Source: Mucor racemosus (taxonomy: Eukaryota; Mucoromycota; Mucoromycetes; Mucorales; Mucoraceae). From it: a stretch of 64,000 bases of DNA. The notes under the pieces were generated by a model. The model did not search any database, was not told the DNA's origin, and saw only the letters and a list, made by a program, of their open reading frames with translations. This document shows, piece by piece, positions 46,577-57,463 of this stretch. The DNA lies in NCBI GenBank assembly GCA_027405735.1, contig JAPEHQ010000013.1:186001-250000 (forward strand). Reading direction: 5' to 3'. Each line of letters begins with the position of its first letter. Within the stretch, counting starts at the first letter, position 1. The position numbers were made by a program, and so were the translations under genes.

Positions 46577-48823
46577 ACTACGACCGGCCTGTGCTGCACA
46601 AGATGATTTCGTTGCGCCCAGGTGGGCTGCACACTATAGCCTGAGCTGTTGTGCCCATTAAATATTATGGATAAAAAAATAACAAAATGCACATGGGCGC
46701 AACAAAAGAAACTGCACACGAGCATAACGAAAAGCCTGTATGTGTAGAATTATAGATTCTGTCCGTGTGCATAACATTAATACCATGTGTGCATAATAGT
46801 AGAATTGCCCATAAATATATCATTATTCCTATTTGTGCATAATAATAAAATCTGACCATAAGCATAATGATCTGATCGTATACGCACAAATTGGTTTATA
46901 CAGGAGCATCGTTCCATTCTCAAAATTCCATTCCATTTTTTACTGGAATGGGTTTTTAAATTACATTTGCTTTTATTAATATATTGATTATAGACAACAC
47001 AATTCAACAATACGTTGTTGATATAGAGCAATACATGCAAGAGCCAATATATTTACGATTATCATCATTTCATCATTTGTAACTATGTTCATAGCTATAA
47101 TATTTACAGTAACAATGGTTTTTGCTCAAGTATAAACTTAAATAATACTTACTGCTTAAATTTATATGCAAGCCAAATCTAATATTATAGATGTTACTTT
47201 ATCACTCATAAAATTTAAACAAATTAACCTTTTTTAAATTTATTATTTTAATTTACCATTGTCAGCTGTAAAAAAATTTGTTTTCAAGTATAGCTATGAT
47301 CAATATTATGTTTGTTAGGGAAGACATTAGATTATTCTTTTTTTTTGTTTCTACAGTATATCATTTGAAATTTTATCAGTCTTCTGGAACATTTCGTGGG
47401 TTTATAGCCAGCTCTAGCTTTTTATTCAGTAAATATAAATATCATTGTCTTCTTTGATCTGGTAATCAAGAAATACGTCCAACAATGCAGTCGTAAATAA
47501 TGATATTATTTGATCTTAGAATGCGGTTAAATAAAAATATCAGCCTCTAATATAACGACTGCTACCTATATTAAAAACATTAGTCCCCCCCCCCTTCTGT
47601 TAGCGTGCGTATTTAGATAAAAGAAAATAATACCAGCTTGATAGTCTGATATGCCTTATCAAACGGTGAATAATATCCTTGGAATATGAAAACAAAAGAG
47701 AGAAGCAACACACGTAGAAAAGGATTTTCAAGGCTTTACATTATTTAGTGCATTTAAAACCCTGCTAAATAGCACATTTAAGCCAATGTAAAAGTAGCAT
47801 TAGTTACAGCGCATGAGCCAAAAACTAAACAAAATAAGTAGTATTTGTTATCATAGACACATACATTTTTCTACTAGAAAAACTGTCTGTCATATCCTAC
47901 TTCATTAAAAAATTGCAAAAGCGAGCCCGTAAAGCGATACCGTAATTGAGCATAGCAAGATTGAACGGCCAAGTCTCTTATACTATGGTATACCTAAGTT
48001 TTAAATAAAAAAGCGTTTCTTTTTTTTAATTTTCTTATATTTAACCATGTACGGTCTGAAAATTCAGTTTTTGTAGCGGACATTTTCGGGGCTCATTTTA
48101 TCCTTACCAACACTCATGATTTTGATCAAAAAACAGAAAAATCAAATTTTGATACCAAAATCAACGATTAAATATATTACATTGTGAGAGAAAATTGTAG
48201 CCATGACTAATACACATTTTATAAAAGCTTAATATTAAATGTTAAGTAATGAAAATTTGCACTTTTGTCCCAAAAACGGTTTTTTGATTAAAGGATTTTC
48301 ATGTAATATTTTGCAATAAAAATGTTTGTTATTTTTAATTGAGCAGATAGAGCGCTAAATGCTGCATATGTGTATATTTTTTGTTCGTATAATTGGTAGT
48401 ATAATTAACTCTAAATTTGCAAAACCAGAAAAAAAAATTAAAAAATGTCAAAATTGATGATCTAGACAAAAATAATTTTTTAAATTAATATTCCGCCTAT
48501 AAGCCTTGTAAGTCTTAAAAATAAGGAACTTTATAATACTGGAAAACGTTTTCAAGATTTTACGATGCTGTACCCACTTGATTCAAGCTTATTACTGTAA
48601 ACCTTTATACATGTTAATTTTGTGTGGTAGTTTATTTAATGATAATATAATCTTACTTTATAATTACTGCATTAGAGGTAATTTACATTGGGTTTTATTC
48701 TTACCTCTCCAATATTTAAACATAAACATAAACATAAACATGGCCAGCACTGGAATCTATTGCCGCCTTTTTACCCTCTTTGTCCCAAGCCAATTTATTC
48801 AATGCTTTACCAGGACCAACTTA
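46577..48823 (+). repeat. Left arm of the palindrome (family B)
   Basis: Starts ACTACGACCGGCCTGTGCTG. The first 330 bp is packed with TGTGCATAA, GTGTGCATAATAG and GCACAAATT-type short repeats, like subterminal transposase-binding arrays. No coding potential. After 48823 its family B sequence continues to about 48996, where the piggyBac interrupts it. Confidence 0.75.
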
Positions 48824-48996
48824 AATACTTGCAAATGGTTCCTCGATATTTGCATTTAAATTACATAAATTAATTTTACTGATTTCATCTACAGTAGTAT
48901 CAAACGTCTCATCAGCCAGCCTTATGATAAATGTCAATCTAAAATCAGAAACATCCCATTACTATTGTTATAAGATATGAAAAGCTTTATTTTTAA
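48824..48996 (+). repeat. Family B 3' extension between left arm and piggyBac
   Basis: Aligns with family B copy 1 at about 13808-13980 (CTGATTTCATCTACAGTAGT, AAATCAGAAACATCCCATT, ATGAAAAGCTT). It shows that the piggyBac inserted within a longer family B copy. Confidence 0.6.
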
Positions 48997-49015
48997 TTAA
49001 CAAGTAGAGATTAGG

Positions 49016-49053
49016 TCAGCCCATTTGGGCCGATTCAGCCCAAAAGGGCCGAT
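49016..49053. repeat. Left subterminal GCCC...GGGC motifs of the piggyBac
   Basis: TCAGCCCATTTGGGCCGA (49016-49033) followed directly by TTCAGCCCAAAAGGGCCGAT. Counterparts at the right end are at 51311-51328 and 51495-51512. Likely transposase-binding sites by position; inference only. Confidence 0.6.
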
Positions 49054-49230
49054 AATAAATAGAGATTTTTGAATGGATAGGGAATTGATTTTTTGTAATC
49101 GCGTGTGGGGGTTCTAAAGTTCAGGGCCATCATAAATATTTTTTGTTTGTTAAAAATTATATTCATTATTAACTTTTGTTAAATTTTACATTTGAAATAA
49201 ACATAATTTACATCTGAAACCTTAAAAATC

Positions 49231-51233
49231 ATGCCTCCCGCTCACCCCAATCTCGATGTTAACGTACTTGTATCCATCAGTAAGCGTTTTATTAAGGATG
49301 TAGATGCTAAAAACGTTTTACGTGCCAAGTATGATTGGAATACACCTCGTTTGTGCTTCAAAGGAAGGACAACTGGTCGTTCAGAGGTGAATAACCATGT
49401 CATGTACGAGGTCATCTTGGATGAAGTACCCGGTGTTAGAATGACAGTAAAGCAAGGTAGTATTAAGTATCTTGGTCCAGTTGAAACTGGCGTTCCCGAT
49501 ACTGTTGATCCTACTGATGTTATTACTGCTCTCGAAGAAACTGAGGACCTCTTGGAAGATGCTATTGAAGAAGATGAACAGTTGGAATTTGATTTAACTC
49601 CTACTGATGGTTGGACAAATGGTGAAGTATTTGTTGATAGTAGACTCTCCGGTGAAAGCTATCAGCAATCAAAAGCAAAGTTGAATTTGGTTAATTCAAA
49701 AAATGCCACACCTTTGGATTATTTCTTGTTCTTCTTGCCTCTTGATCACTTTCATAAAATCATAAATAATACCAATCTTTCTGCAAGAAGCATAGATGGC
49801 TCATGGAAAGATATCACTTATCATGAGTATATGATGTGGATTGCGCTTTTGACAATCATGACAGTAGTCAAACACTCTGATCGTAAGGCATACTGGAAAC
49901 AAGGCTCTAGTCATTTTATGATGAACGTCAACTTCTCAGAATATATGTCTTATAAAAGATTTAATGATATTATGCAAATGCATGTTTTTGAGATCCACTC
50001 TTTTGAGAAGCAACAACGTGACCCTTTGTACCAGATTCGCTCAACAATTGAGGCGTTCAATGAGCATATGGCAAAATGCTTAACTCCTGGTAAGTATTTG
50101 GTTATTGACGAGTCCATGAACCAATGGTTAGGTACTGGTATGCCTAATTTAAAAAAGGTACCTCGAAAGCCTCATCCCATCGGCCAAGAGTTTAAAACGC
50201 TTGCAGATCATCATACGTTTTGCATCGTACAAATGGATACAGTCAGTGATCCAACACCAAAAGAATACGATGATGATCCTGGAATGCGTAAATTGACAGC
50301 TACTGTCAAGCGTTTGGCGAAGCCTTGGTTTGGTAGTGGTCGTACTGTCATTGCTGATTCTTGGTTTGGATCTCCAGATATGACAACAATGCTATCTGAT
50401 TTGGGGCTCTATTCCATTATGCAAGTAACCAAGCGTCGTTACTGGCCTCGTGGAATGCCCATTACTGACATTGTTGAGCAAGTTGAAGAAGCAGATGGTA
50501 GCTTCTATACGATGAGAAAGGATTCTGGTAGCGGTAGAATCTTTACGTGTGCATATCGTGATAAGAAGGTTAAAGCGTTCATATCATCGTGTGGCACTAC
50601 TAGACTTACTGGTCAGAGAACATTTATAGGGTCAGGGGGTCAACTAGTAACCATTCAACGTCCTGCAGTAGTTGATGAATATGAGTCTCATAAAAGTGAG
50701 TAAGAAGTTTTCATGTAATGAGAGCATAGATAGTAATTATCACAATTTTAGGTTCTGTCGATGCGGCTAATAACCTCAGAGACAATTTAACATCTTATCA
50801 TGACATTATTTCTACTGAAAGATGGGAAATGCGCTTCTTTGGCTTCTTTTTGGGGATCTGTGAAGCAAACGCTTACAGTTCTTTTCGAGTATTTGCTAAT
50901 GATGGAAAAATAGCACATAGTTCCTTCAAGGATACATTGGCTTGGACCCTCCTGAAGCATTGTGAAGGGTTGGCTCGTCAGACTGAGTCAATTTCCCCTG
51001 AACAACGTATATTTAGAAGTAATCTAAACCATGAGCTTGTATCAATGACAGGCATGAATGGCAAAAAAAGAATTAGATTAGCATGTAGAAGCTGCTCTAG
51101 TTCTGGTCGAAGTGGTACAAGAATTGAAAAATCTTGCAGCTGCAGCCCACTGATACCCATGTGTCAAACATGCCATAACAAGCATTTACATGATGTTTGG
51201 GCTCTCCAAGCACATTTAAATAATTCTTTATAA
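49231..51233 (+). CDS. piggyBac-family transposase
   Basis: Two exons, 49231-50695 and 50752-51233 (1,947 nt, 648 aa). The donor GTGAGT lies just before an apparent stop, and the spliced frame reads HKSSVDAANNLRDN. The DDE_Tnp_1_7 core is present: ATPLDYFLFFLPLDHF at the entry, first Asp in YLVIDESMNQWLG, second in TVIADSWFGS, third in SSVDAANNLRD. The C-terminal Cys-rich domain (CRSCSSSGR...CSCSPLIPMCQTCHNKH) corresponds to the DNA-binding zinc domain of piggyBac transposases. The N-terminal 100 residues (CFKGRTTGRSEVNNHVMYEV) form an extra domain I cannot name. No stops or frameshifts, so the element looks autonomous. Confidence 0.93.
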
Positions 51234-51310
51234 ACTGGAGTATATCTTCATTGTTTTTTTAATAATTTTTTTCAAATAACTTATATAAATATTTATGTTC
51301 GTTCGCAGAG

Positions 51311-51512
51311 TCGGCCCAAATGGGCTGATCAAAATTTTGAAAAACAGCCTTCACAAAATGAATCCCTGACAGCCTAATTTTTACTTTTTTGAAGAAAAAC
51401 AAAACAAATCATATACAGGAAGGTTTCCTCTTTAAAATATAATTAAATTTTATTAGATGAGTGTATTTTGCAGCGAAAAAATTATTAAAACAAATCAGCC
51501 CAAATGGGCCGA
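51311..51512. repeat. Right subterminal GCCC...GGGC motifs of the piggyBac
   Basis: TCGGCCCAAATGGGCTGA (51311-51328) and TCAGCCCAAATGGGCCGA (51495-51512), matching the left-end motifs. They are spaced about 185 bp apart, unlike the adjacent pair at the left. Confidence 0.6.
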
Positions 51513-51535
51513 TCGGGGTAATCCCAACTTGTTAA

Positions 51536-52283
51536 TAATACTGTTGCATCCACAGATCTGGGTGCATTTCTTGGTTAAGATTACGACACAGTTTGATATG
51601 TTAAGTTCTACATTGCTGTGTATTATGTTATGAAGCTCCGTGTATGCAGGAATATGGAACTAGTGTGTTTCACCTAGATTTGATTGGATATATGTATATA
51701 TATAAATAGACTCATTTAAACAGGTCATATAATTAGAGAATGTGAATATAAAAGAAGATGGTTCGATCTTATAATAAAGTTCTTTAGTTTTAGTGTACTC
51801 TTTCATTTTATAACAGTTTTCCTTTATTTTTATTAAATGATTTAGTGCATATTTTAGCTTTGAGATTGTTATAATCTCCTGGTGTAACAATTTGGAAAGA
51901 AATTATTAACTGTTAATGTTAGGGCGCGTTATAATATCTTTCTCGGACAGAAAAAGCATCCAGAACTTAATTATTTTGTTCCATTACCTACGTTATAATC
52001 AATGCTTTTTTGGACTAAAGTCGATATTTACATGGAGAAAAACTGGTGATTATAAAAGTATGTATATTATTGACTTGATTTGAATGAATGAATAAAATCA
52101 TGTTAGTCTACTTAGTTTCTAAGAAGCATTTATTTCTATTTAGTGGCCAACAGCTAAGAAGAGGAAAACAAGATGCTGTCTTGAGTATCACTACAAACTT
52201 TCAAAGGTACACCATAATTATTACTTATTAGCTTGTTATTAATAATTGATTTTGCTAATAAATCAATTTTTATAGGTCAAAAG
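51536..52283. other. Loop sequence between piggyBac and right arm
   Basis: About 750 bp without a gene. The first bases (TAATACTG) resemble the position in family B copy 1 where piggyBac inserted. The last 30 bp (AATAAATCAATTTTTATAGG) match the end block of family B copy 2 and a site near 45913. Confidence 0.4.
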
Positions 52284-54530
52284 TAAGTTGGTTCTGGTAA
52301 AGCATTGAATAAATTGGCTTGGGACAAAGAGGGTAAAAAGGCGGCAATAGATTCCAGTGCTGGCCATGTTTATGTTTATGTTTATGTTTAAATATTGGAG
52401 AGGTAAGAATAAAACCCAATGTAAATTACCTCTAATGCAGTAATTATAAAGTAAGATTATATTATCATTAAATAAACTACCACACAAAATTAACATGTAT
52501 AAAGGTTTACAGTAATAAGCTTGAATCAAGTGGGTACAGCATCGTAAAATCTTGAAAACGTTTTCCAGTATTATAAAGTTCCTTATTTTTAAGACTTACA
52601 AGGCTTATAGGCGGAATATTAATTTAAAAAATTATTTTTGTCTAGATCATCAATTTTGACATTTTTTAATTTTTTTTTTCTGGTTTTGCAAATTTAGAGT
52701 TAATTATACTACCAATTATACGAACAAAAAATATACACATATGCAGCATTTAGCGCTCTATCTGCTCAATTAAAAATAACAAACATTTTTATTGCAAAAT
52801 ATTACATGAAAATCCTTTAATCAAAAAACCGTTTTTGGGACAAAAGTGCAAATTTTCATTACTTAACATTTAATATTAAGCTTTTATAAAATGTGTATTA
52901 GTCATGGCTACAATTTTCTCTCACAATGTAATATATTTAATCGTTGATTTTGGTATCAAAATTTGATTTTTCTGTTTTTTGATCAAAATCATGAGTGTTG
53001 GTAAGGATAAAATGAGCCCCGAAAATGTCCGCTACAAAAACTGAATTTTCAGACCGTACATGGTTAAATATAAGAAAAATTAAAAAAAAGAAACGCTTTT
53101 TTATTTAAAACTTAGGTATACCATAGTATAAGAGACTTGGCCGTTCAATCTTGCTATGCTCAATTACGGTATCGCTTTACGGGCTCGCTTTTGCAATTTT
53201 TTAATGAAGTAGGATATGACAGACAGTTTTTCTAGTAGAAAAATGTATGTGTCTATGATAACAAATACTACTTATTTTGTTTAGTTTTTGGCTCATGCGC
53301 TGTAACTAATGCTACTTTTACATTGGCTTAAATGTGCTATTTAGCAGGGTTTTAAATGCACTAAATAATGTAAAGCCTTGAAAATCCTTTTCTACGTGTG
53401 TTGCTTCTCTCTTTTGTTTTCATATTCCAAGGATATTATTCACCGTTTGATAAGGCATATCAGACTATCAAGCTGGTATTATTTTCTTTTATCTAAATAC
53501 GCACGCTAACAGAAGGGGGGGGGACTAATGTTTTTAATATAGGTAGCAGTCGTTATATTAGAGGCTGATATTTTTATTTAACCGCATTCTAAGATCAAAT
53601 AATATCATTATTTACGACTGCATTGTTGGACGTATTTCTTGATTACCAGATCAAAGAAGACAATGATATTTATATTTACTGAATAAAAAGCTAGAGCTGG
53701 CTATAAACCCACGAAATGTTCCAGAAGACTGATAAAATTTCAAATGATATACTGTAGAAACAAAAAAAAAGAATAATCTAATGTCTTCCCTAACAAACAT
53801 AATATTGATCATAGCTATACTTGAAAACAAATTTTTTACAGCTGACAATGGTAAATTAAAATAATAAATTTAAAAAAGGTTAATTTGTTTAAATTTTATG
53901 AGTGATAAAGTAACATCTATAATATTAGATTTGGCTTGCATATAAATTTAAGCAGTAAGTATTATTTAAGTTTATACTTGAGCAAAAACCATTGTTACTG
54001 TAAATATTATAGCTATGAACATAGTTACAAATGATGAAATGATGATAATCGTAAATATATTGGCTCTTGCATGTATTGCTCTATATCAACAACGTATTGT
54101 TGAATTGTGTTGTCTATAATCAATATATTAATAAAAGCAAATGTAATTTAAAAACCCATTCCAGTAAAAAATGGAATGGAATTTTGAGAATGGAACGATG
54201 CTCCTGTATAAACCAATTTGTGCGTATACGATCAGATCATTATGCTTATGGTCAGATTTTATTATTATGCACAAATAGGAATAATGATATATTTATGGGC
54301 AATTCTACTATTATGCACACATGGTATTAATGTTATGCACACGGACAGAATCTATAATTCTACACATACAGGCTTTTCGTTATGCTCGTGTGCAGTTTCT
54401 TTTGTTGCGCCCATGTGCATTTTGTTATTTTTTTATCCATAATATTTAATGGGCACAACAGCTCAGGCTATAGTGTGCAGCCCACCTGGGCGCAACGAAA
54501 TCATCTTGTGCAGCACAGGTCGGCCGTAGT
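52284..54530 (-). repeat. Right arm of the palindrome (family B, inverted)
   Basis: Reverse complement of the left arm over 2,247 bp. Its inner end continues into the ACTTTTGACCTATAAAAATT block, like family B copy 2, whereas the left arm continues like copy 1. The two arms are therefore not identical beyond the shared segment. Confidence 0.75.
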
Positions 54531-56650
54531 GATATGGATACTGATCCAAATGAGCTGCCACTCTACATAGTAGGCATAGGCATTAATAGATGCTACAATT
54601 GTTTTAGATACCAGCTTCCATGATTCATTTTGCATTCGGTAAGTTTGAACAACAAGTTGGTTGCCTGGTAATTATACATCTACTAAAGTCAGTAAACTCA
54701 CCAATTCTTGTCCAATATGGGTCCAAATGAGCTGCCGTCGCACTGGAAGGTATATCTAGGGTGTATCCACAAAATTGCAAACACTTTGGCCTCCCCAAAT
54801 TGCTGTGGAAATGGAGAAATGAAAACGCGTACGTTAAACTATTTTGTTTTAGATGTTGTACTATACTGATTTTAAAAATAGCATTCATCATTCCCTATCA
54901 AATATGCAACTAAAATAAAGCGAGATAGCGCAAATAAATGCTATAGATCATGTGCATATTTTAGTGCTAAAGAATAAAAGACGAGATAAGCCTAATGCTG
55001 TTTATATGCCTGATACATATGGACACTTAATTATTTAACTTTACAGTTTAGTATAGAGAAAAGGCTGCAATATTTCAAAATTATTGCAGAATTCTCCCTT
55101 TAATTTAATGTGTATCGATCCCAACAGTCTTAAAATTGGCAAGTATATTAATTATTGTTCTTTAATAATAGCTTCAAATTGTGAGACATCTTGAATTTTG
55201 CTGAAGAAATTATAGTGAGTATTTCACCTAACACTATATCATTGAAGTTTTTACAGTATCCGTATATCTTCAAGCCATCATGGAATATCTTTTCCGGGTG
55301 TAGCAGACTCATTTTTAAATAATTAACTTGGCTTCATTATTTAATGATTACATTTGTAGACAAAATTGAATAAATTTTTGATCTGATCGACTATTACCAG
55401 TCAGAATATATTTTTGTGATATATTTTTAAGCAGTATGTATTTCAAGCTTTAATATTTGGCTAGTTCTATTGACAATAGTTTTTAATCATAAACTGCAGT
55501 AATGAGAACAGTTTTCTCTTGACGAATACATGCACAATTTCTATATCTAATAGGCAAACAAGTAATCTATAGCTTTTAATAGTTCAGCATACATAAAATA
55601 ATTCAAAATTAGAAATATTATGCAATTATTGGGAGTACAGCACGTAGACAGTTTGGTAAAATGAATATAAAATTCCTCCCTGAAGGGTCTATTTCTAGAG
55701 TAACCAACAATAGATGAAAATAATCATTCATGCATTCACAAATACTCCATTTATTGCCGTTATAGATTCCATTTGAATTCAAGCCAATCGCTTTGTTAGC
55801 CCTTTAAAATCAGGAGTAGGTGCAATAACGAGAGAATGAAAGATGGCGTCAATTGATGTAAATAGGATATTGTCATATAGTAAGTTCAGTGTTAAACCTC
55901 GGCTTGTAGCAAAACAGAATTAGACTAGTTGAAGCTTTTCAAGAGGATCATACTGCCATTAAAATTCTCGATAACCGGTACACATCAAATTGATTAAGCT
56001 TTCGAGTTTGTGCAGTTGTGTATTGTCAGCTATAGAAAGTGAATTTCATACAAACACTAAAGAGATTGAATGATAAATTAAGCGAGCCAAGAAAATTTGC
56101 ACTTCTTCTCAGTGTATATATGTTTATCCCATGCATTATATAAAAAGAAAATGAACCTCTTTGTCTGGATAATTGTGTAAATGTAATATAAATTGTATAA
56201 ATATCCCTATTACTATAATTATTTTCAACGTAATGTAAATCAAACATGTCAATTGTATCCATATATGGGAATTTAATGTCATTAGCATATTATTGCCCTT
56301 GAAATAATTTGTTATTTTTACATCTAGATGCATCGGTTCAAAAATGAGTGCTACTTGAAATTCAAATTAAACATTCAACCACTTTGCCATGAGTCATGAT
56401 TATTGTGTACATGAAGATACATATCGTATGCAATGTAACAACAAGCTATAGTTGAGATTAACAATTGATGAATGATCAACGCCGTATCACAAAATGCTTT
56501 CTCCTATTTTCCTAATGAAACGTATAATTGCATCCATGGCTTACTCGCAGAAACCAGCTTTTTGCGGCTATTTAATATTCTGTAGAACCTTCAAGGATGA
56601 TATTTAGTACATCAATCAATCAGCCAATCATTTATGCTCTTGTATTAACA

Positions 56651-56688
<38 letters not shown>

Positions 56689-57463
56689 GGCGATAAAATC
56701 AATTGGAACATGATGATGTAAATATGCACATTTTAAAGTTTTTTTTCTGATAAAATAAAAAAGGAACATCTAGACTCTATAAGGAGTAAGTGGGGTCGAT
56801 CAAATCTTTATATAATTCTTTTTTTACTGCTAATATTTCGGAATTAAACACTTATATGATAATCTACAAGGTAGAAATGGTTTAATTGACACGTTTTTCG
56901 TTAAATAAAATGCTTTCTGTAAAAATTGCACTAAAAACAGTTAGAACTGTGTCACCACGGAGTTTCTGTAATACAGAAAAAGGAAAAATTTTCATGTTAA
57001 AATAAATTCAAGGAGCAAACGAATATAGATAGCTATGCTCAACGAAACTCGTGCTCACCACCACTTACAGATATCACATAATTTAATAACATTTTATGAA
57101 TAACTAGGATAGTAGCAGTAGTAAATCAGTAGCTTATATATCATCTAAAAAAAGTCCGAAAAAAAGAAACGGTACCTTTTGAAAGGGGATCATCCGACAT
57201 TGGGCAAACAAGCAGAACCCACGAGAAATTACACTAAAAAGGACAAGACTATAAGCGCACTTATAATGGAATTTATAAATAAAAAAAAGGCCATTTATAG
57301 CTATTTGTCCCACATTTTATATTACTAGACGATCATCTCGTTTCCAGTTTTTTTTTTGATCGCCTTTAAATTTGATTTTGAAGCAATTTTTCATCCTAAT
57401 TCTTTATCTTCTTTTTTTCTATACATTTTTTTTTTTCATTGATATTTCTCCATTCCTTTAAAT
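54531..57463. other. Gene-free region between the palindrome and the zinc-finger gene
   Basis: Only spurious ORFs. It contains a 15-bp direct repeat TCCAAATGAGCTGCC (54545-54559 and 54722-54736) and a poly(T) run of about 34 at 56654-56687 that could be the poly(A) tail of a retroposed sequence on the minus strand, although no LINE sequence is recognisable beside it. The last 200 bp is the presumed promoter of the zinc-finger gene, with pyrimidine-rich tracts before the ATG. Confidence 0.35.

Larger units (their letters stand above)
48997..51535 (+). mobile_element. Intact piggyBac-type DNA transposon with TTAA target duplication
   Basis: TTAA at 48997-49000 and 51532-51535 flanks a 2,531-bp body. 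The ends form short inverted repeats: CAAGTAGAGATTA on the left and CAAGTTGGGATTA (reverse complement) on the right, 11 of 13 matching. Just inside lie near-palindromic subterminal motifs with core GCCCAAATGGGC: two at the left end and two at the right. The single gene inside codes for a full-length transposase with all catalytic Asp residues. piggyBac elements insert specifically at TTAA, so this is an unambiguous element boundary. Confidence 0.92.
46577..54530. mobile_element. 7.95-kb palindromic structure with 2,247-bp inverted arms
   Basis: Left arm 46577-48823 and right arm 52284-54530 are equal in length and near-identical as reverse complements. Chance ORFs of 74 and 87 residues are identical in both. 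The differences I found are two substitutions in the outer 15 bp, one near the inner edge, and 1-nt changes in two homopolymers (C10 versus G9; A9 versus T10). The 3,460-bp loop carries a complete piggyBac transposon. Each arm is a family B copy. Either a giant terminal-inverted-repeat or foldback element, a recent inverted duplication, or (to be excluded) an assembly artefact. No target duplication at the outer ends. Confidence 0.75.

Noticed and set aside
46474..47040. ORFs of 74-87 residues in the left arm, identical to ORFs at 54067-54570
   Set aside because: They are identical only because the arms are identical DNA. Other family B copies do not keep the frames, and the composition is not protein-like.
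48578..48859. 93-residue ORF shared with 52263-52529
   Set aside because: Same reason: a chance frame in the inverted arms. The shared part stops exactly where the arm homology stops.
46577..54530. LTR retrotransposon interpretation of the long repeats
   Set aside because: The repeats are inverted, and no gag, RT, integrase, primer-binding site or polypurine tract lies between them.
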